Source of the DNA: Acidovorax sp. Leaf78
GTDB taxonomy: Bacteria > Pseudomonadota > Gammaproteobacteria > Burkholderiales > Burkholderiaceae_C
Assembly (NCBI RefSeq): GCF_001422735.1
Contig: NZ_LMLZ01000023.1
Span: 238,435 to 302,434 of the forward strand
DNA length: 64,000 nucleotides
Direction of reading: 5' to 3'
Made by a program: the position numbers and the translations under genes. Positions 60,479 to 64,000 of the stretch are shown piece after piece. Under the pieces are notes generated by a model. That model searched no databases. It was not told the origin of the DNA and saw nothing but the letters and a program-made list of their open reading frames with translations. The stretch's first letter is position 1. The number at the start of each line of letters is the position of its first letter.

Positions 60479-61968
60479 ACCGCAGCACCATCCCCACCGC
60501 GGTACGCGCTGGCCGCCACGCCCCCTGCCGCTGGAGCCTGCTGGCCGCGGCAGCCCTGCTCGCCGGCTGCGCCAGCGTGTCACCCGACGGCCTGCGGGGC
60601 GACGTGGCCGCGCTCACCGCCCACCGCACCGGCAGCACATCCCGGGCGGCATTGCCTCCCGTTGGCGCGGCAGCCAGTGCGCAGGCACAGCAGGCCGTGC
60701 AAGCGCTGCTGGCAACGCCCCTCACCCAGGATGCTGCCGTGCGCATCGCACTGCTGAACAACCCGGGGCTGCAGGCACGGCTGGCCGCGCTGGGTGTGGC
60801 CGATGCCGAGCGCGTACAGGCCATCACGCTGCCCAACCCGCATGTCTCGCTCGCACGGCTTCAGAACGCCCACGAGCGCGAGATAGAACGCAGCCTGGCG
60901 TTCAACCTGCTCGACCTCGTGACGCTGCCCTGGCGCACCGAGCGGCAGGCCGAGCGCCTGCAGATCGCCACGCTGCAAACAGCGCAGCAGGTGGTGGTGC
61001 TGGCGGCTGACACGCGGCGCGCCTGGCTGCGCGCCGTGGCAGCGCAGGAGGTGGCCGGCGCGCACGACCGCATGGCAGCGGCGGCCCAAGCGGGCACCGA
61101 GCTGGCCCGCCGCATGGTGCGCGCAGGCAACTGGAGCCGACTGCAACTGGCCCGCGAGCAGGCCGTGCTGCACGCGGTGAACGCCCAGCACGCCCGTGCC
61201 CGGCTGGCAGCCGCCACAGAGCGCGAGCAACTGAGCCGCGTGATGGGCCTGTGGGGCCTGGCGGCGCAGCAGTACACGCTGGCCGGCCGACTGCCCGCGC
61301 TGCCTGCCGACCCGCTGCCTGCGGAGGGCCTGGAGGCCACCGCGCTGCGCGAGCGCCTGGACGTGCAGGCCGCGCGCCGCCAGCTCGACACGGACGCCCG
61401 CCAGCAGGGCTGGCGCCGCGCGGGCGCCGTGTTCGGCGACATCGGACTGGCCTACCAGCGCAACACCGCGGCAGAGCGCGACACCGGCCACCGCGAGATC
61501 ACACGCGGGTGGGAGCTGGACCTGCCGATGCCCTTGTTCGACTGGGGCGGCGCTGCCCGCACCCGCGCCCAGGCGCAGACACAGCTCAGTGCAGCGCAGT
61601 TGCAGGACACCGCCGTGCGCGCCCGCGCCGAGGTGCGTGCCGCGTGGCTGACCTACCGCACCGCGCTCGACCTGGCGCACCAGCAGCAGGGCGAGGTCGT
61701 GCCGCTGCGCCAGTTCATCACCGACGAGACCACCCTGCGCTACAACGGCATGCTCGCCAGCGTCTGGGAACTGCTGGCCCAGGCGCGCAGCAGCACCCAG
61801 GCCGTGGCCGATGCGATCAACGCTCAGCGCGACTTCTGGCTGGCCGAGACCGACCTGGAACTGGCCCTCACCGGTACATCCACCGGTACATCCACCGGTA
61901 CATCGCCCGAGTCCCTGCAAGGCCTGGCTTCCGGCGCCGCAGCCCCCTCCACACCACAAGGCCATTGA
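60475..61968 (+). CDS. TolC-family outer-membrane efflux lipoprotein
   Basis: A 497-residue outer-membrane channel protein. A lipoprotein signal (SLLAAAALLAGCASV, lipobox LAGC) is followed by two repeated helical halves of the outer-membrane efflux family (AVRIALLNNPGLQARLAALG and AEVRAAWLTYRTALDLAHQQ). It also carries AERLQIATLQTAQQVVVLA and ATALRERLDVQAARRQL, typical of CopO/CusC-like proteins. The last 30 residues include TGTS repeats. It overlaps the previous gene and is two bases from the multicopper oxidase gene. The function is most likely export of copper or related metals with a partner elsewhere. Confidence 0.85.
   Translation: MNRSTIPTAVRAGRHAPCRWSLLAAAALLAGCASVSPDGLRGDVAALTAHRTGSTSRAALPPVGAAASAQAQQAVQALLATPLTQDAAVRIALLNNPGLQARLAALGVADAERVQAITLPNPHVSLARLQNAHEREIERSLAFNLLDLVTLPWRTERQAERLQIATLQTAQQVVVLAADTRRAWLRAVAAQEVAGAHDRMAAAAQAGTELARRMVRAGNWSRLQLAREQAVLHAVNAQHARARLAAATEREQLSRVMGLWGLAAQQYTLAGRLPALPADPLPAEGLEATALRERLDVQAARRQLDTDARQQGWRRAGAVFGDIGLAYQRNTAAERDTGHREITRGWELDLPMPLFDWGGAARTRAQAQTQLSAAQLQDTAVRARAEVRAAWLTYRTALDLAHQQQGEVVPLRQFITDETTLRYNGMLASVWELLAQARSSTQAVADAINAQRDFWLAETDLELALTGTSTGTSTGTSPESLQGLASGAAAPSTPQGH
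61870..61905 (+). repeat. Three tandem 12-bp repeats near the end of the TolC-like gene
   Basis: Three copies of ACCGGTACATCC (the last ends in G) encode TGTS three times. The unit is in frame, so copy-number change would alter the protein only by four residues each. Confidence 0.9.
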
Positions 61969-61970
61969 CC

Positions 61971-63353
61971 ATGAACCGCCGCCATTTCTTCTCCGGCGCA
62001 GCCACAGCCGTGGCCGCCGCATCGGTGGGCACCGCGGCCCTGGCCGCGCTGCCCGAACCCGCCGTGCAGGCGAGCGCCGACACTGCGCCCCCGCTGTACC
62101 CGCCCACCGGCAGGCCCTACCACCCCGTGGTCACGCTCAACGGCTGGACGACCCCGTGGCGCATGAACGCAGGCATCAAGGAGTTCCACCTGGTCGCCGA
62201 GCCCGTCGTGCGCGAGGTCGCCCCGGGCTTTGTCGTCAACATGTGGGGCTACAACGGCCAGAGCCCCGGCCCCACCATCGAGGTGGTCGAGGGCGACCGC
62301 GTGCGCATCTTCGTGACCAACCGGCTGCCCGAGCACACCACCATCCACTGGCACGGCCAGCGCCTGCCCAACGGCATGGACGGCGTGGGCGGGCTCAACC
62401 AGCCGGCCATCCAGCCGGGCAAGACCTTCGTCTACGAGTTCGTGGCGCGCCGTCCCGGCACCTTCATGTACCACCCGCATGCCGACGAAATGGTGCAGAT
62501 GGCCATGGGCATGATGGGCCTGTGGATCACGCATCCCAAGGCTGCGCATCCGCTCATTGCGCCGGTGCAGCGCGACTACGCGTTCCTGCTCAACGCCTTC
62601 GACGTGGAGCCCGGCGCGCGCACCCCCAAGGTCAACACCATGCTGGACCACAACATCTGGTGCTGGAACAGCCGCGCCTTCCCGGCCATCAGCCCGCTGG
62701 TGGCGCGCCAGGGCGAGCGCGTGCGCATCCGCGTGGGCAACCTCACCATGACCAACCACCCCATCCACATCCACGGCCACGAGTTCGAAGTCACCGGCAC
62801 GGACGGCGGCCCGGTGCCGCGCAGCGCGCGCTGGCCCGAGGTGACCACCGACGTGGCCGTGGGCCAGATGCGGCAGGTGGAGCTGGTGGCGGACGAGCCC
62901 GGGGACTGGGCCTTTCACTGCCACAAGAGCCACCACACCATGGGCGCGATGGGGCACGACGTGCCCACCATGATCGGCGTCCAGCATGAAGGCCTGGTCG
63001 GCCAGATCCAGAAGATCGTGCCCGACTACATGGTGATGGGCGAGCGCGGCATGGCCGACATGGGCGCGATGGAGATGCCCCTGCCGGAGAACACCTTCCC
63101 CATGATGACCGGCACCGGCCCCTACGGCCCGCTGGAGATGGGCGGCATGTTCACCACCTTCAAGGTGCGCGCCGACCAGGCGGCGGGCGACTACCGCGAC
63201 CCCGGCGACTACCGCCAGCCGCCGGGCACCCAGGCCTACGAGTGGCAGGGCACGCCCGCCAGCACACCCCCTGCCCCACGCACCAGCAACCCGGGCACCG
63301 CCCCGGGGGCACCCAACGCCCGCAAGCCCGCGCCCGGCGGCCACGCGCACTGA
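61971..63353 (+). CDS. Multicopper oxidase (CopA-like), Tat-exported
   Basis: A 460-residue copper oxidase, probably oxidising Cu(I) in the periplasm. The N-terminus has a Tat motif (NRRHFFSGAATAVAAA). The copper sites are visible: HWHGQRLPNGMDG, FMYHPHADEMVQM, NHPIHIHGHEFEVTG and DWAFHCHKSHHTMGAMGHD, the last with the type 1 Cys and the HCH pair. Met-rich regions near the end (MGEMxMADMGAMEM-like) may bind copper. The start at 61971 is two bases after the TolC-like stop. The C-terminal 40 residues are Pro/Ala-rich and of low complexity. The length is typical of short bacterial oxidases. Confidence 0.93.
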   Translation: MNRRHFFSGAATAVAAASVGTAALAALPEPAVQASADTAPPLYPPTGRPYHPVVTLNGWTTPWRMNAGIKEFHLVAEPVVREVAPGFVVNMWGYNGQSPGPTIEVVEGDRVRIFVTNRLPEHTTIHWHGQRLPNGMDGVGGLNQPAIQPGKTFVYEFVARRPGTFMYHPHADEMVQMAMGMMGLWITHPKAAHPLIAPVQRDYAFLLNAFDVEPGARTPKVNTMLDHNIWCWNSRAFPAISPLVARQGERVRIRVGNLTMTNHPIHIHGHEFEVTGTDGGPVPRSARWPEVTTDVAVGQMRQVELVADEPGDWAFHCHKSHHTMGAMGHDVPTMIGVQHEGLVGQIQKIVPDYMVMGERGMADMGAMEMPLPENTFPMMTGTGPYGPLEMGGMFTTFKVRADQAAGDYRDPGDYRQPPGTQAYEWQGTPASTPPAPRTSNPGTAPGAPNARKPAPGGHAH

Positions 63354-63371
63354 CCACGGAGATCCATATTC

Positions 63372-63863
63372 ATGAATGCTATTCAATTGATAGCTGCTTG
63401 CGCTCTACTGGCAAGCGGTAGCGCCTCTTTTTCTCATGAAAACACACCGCACCACACCCGCAGCGCGCCCGCAGCCAAGGAGCAAAAGGCCTGGGGCATC
63501 GCAGGCGACGCCCGGGCGGTGGCCCGCACCATCACCATCCGCATGACCGACGACATGCGCTTCACGCCCAGCCGCATCGTGGTGCGTGAAGGCGAGACCG
63601 TGCGCCTGCGCGCCGAGAACAAGGGCCGGGTGCTGCACGAGATCGTGATCGGCACCCGGGCCGACCTGGATGCGCATGCCGAGCTGATGGCCAGGCACCC
63701 CGGCATGGAGCACGACGAGCCCCACATGGCCCATGTGGCCGCGGGCCGAAAGGGCGACATCGTGTGGCAGTTCAACCGCCCCGGCGAGTTCGACTTTGCC
63801 TGCCTCATCCCCGGCCACTACCAGGCAGGCATGACCGGGACTATCACGGTGAGCCCCCCCTGA
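63372..63863 (+). CDS. Exported cupredoxin
   Basis: A 163-residue periplasmic copper protein. The signal peptide (MNAIQLIAACALLASGSASF) is encoded by an interspersed repeat. The cupredoxin domain shows TIRMTDDMRFTPSRIVVREG, VRLRAENKGRVLHEIVIG (copper His) and FDFACLIPGHYQAGMTGTITV (Cys, His and Met ligands). GGAG at 63358-63361 precedes the ATG. It ends the copper operon, 18 bases after the multicopper oxidase gene, and probably passes electrons or copper to it. Confidence 0.9.
   Translation: MNAIQLIAACALLASGSASFSHENTPHHTRSAPAAKEQKAWGIAGDARAVARTITIRMTDDMRFTPSRIVVREGETVRLRAENKGRVLHEIVIGTRADLDAHAELMARHPGMEHDEPHMAHVAAGRKGDIVWQFNRPGEFDFACLIPGHYQAGMTGTITVSPP
63377..63426 (-). repeat. Short interspersed repeat, copy C, inside a signal peptide
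   Basis: Inverted copy of the element at 2039-2089: TGCTATTCAATTGATAGCTG, then an arm with CAAGCGGTAGCGC. It lies within codons 2 to 18 of the cupredoxin gene and is translated as the hydrophobic signal segment. Confidence 0.8.
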
Positions 63864-64000
63864 GGCGCTGCGCGCCTTCCCCCAGAGGGGGACGCCACCG
63901 GTGGCCCGGCAAAGGTTCTATGGTTCGAGTCAAGCGCTTGGGGTGATGCGATGAGCATCAAACGGCTTGCCCGATCGCCACACAGCAAAGGCAATGCGCA
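63864..64000. other. Region after the copper operon
   Basis: Contains a G/C-rich dispersed-repeat-like block (63864-63910; GGCGCTGCGCGCC, then AGAGGGGGACGCC) of the kind I know from Burkholderiales intergenic regions, then an ATG at 63951 that could begin a gene running off the window. No domain can be seen in the few codons available. Confidence 0.4.

Overview
The window reads as a high-GC betaproteobacterial chromosome of the Comamonadaceae type (Acidovorax-like). The grounds are a FabI/YejA-like neighbourhood, a DUF3348-DUF802-OmpA-DUF2894 cluster, a short interspersed repeat of the kind I associate with that family, and strong G/C third-position bias in the core genes. No database search was run, so the genus is an inference.

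Layout. (1) 1-9451, core: a partial YejA-like periplasmic binding protein, fabI, a periplasmic LigE-type DNA ligase, a fasciclin-domain protein, an Orn/Lys/Arg decarboxylase, an NfeD/SPFH pair, a membrane diguanylate cyclase and an intact tRNA-Ser(GGA). (2) 9452-41378, a genomic island of about 32 kb inserted in the 3' end of that tRNA. The last 14 bases of the tRNA are repeated at 41365-41378, next to a P4-type integrase that reads inward from the right end. (3) 41379-64000, core: small lipoproteins, an Mla-like lipid transport operon without its ATPase, a CadR/PbrR-like regulator divergent from a CDF metal exporter and a SRPBCC-DUF3703 fusion, a response regulator, a MotAB-like stator cluster, a YitT protein, a large GGDEF/EAL protein and a copper-handling operon (TolC-like lipoprotein, multicopper oxidase, cupredoxin).

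The island is a dense defence and stability region. From left to right it holds: an exported hydrolase with a lipoprotein; a divergent XRE regulator with a palindromic operator; a cassette with a cysteine-peptidase-like protein; one operon of hsdM, a DUF262/DUF1524 (GmrSD-like) gene, hsdS and hsdR, followed by the Kiwa genes kwaA and kwaB; a second tyrosine recombinase; a divergent five-gene locus; two toxin-antitoxin modules; a UvrD-like helicase; and a replication/regulation block (Rep-like, HTH, AlpA-like) ending with the integrase.

The most unusual part is 27.2-31.5 kb. Two predicted nucleases (an Mrr-like enzyme and a second PD-(D/E)xK-like protein) face an operon of a DUF4031 protein, a thymidylate-synthase-fold enzyme and a protein resembling the alpha-glutamyl/putrescinyl-thymine pyrophosphorylase clade 3 family. 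The ThyA-fold enzyme carries Asp where dUMP-specific synthases have the key Asn, which points to a cytosine nucleotide substrate. This arrangement suggests a nucleotide- or base-modification system coupled to restriction. I do not know of a described defence system with this gene content.

Start sites were chosen from visible Shine-Dalgarno sequences, overlaps with neighbouring genes and family length. Functions are from recognised motifs, not from searches.
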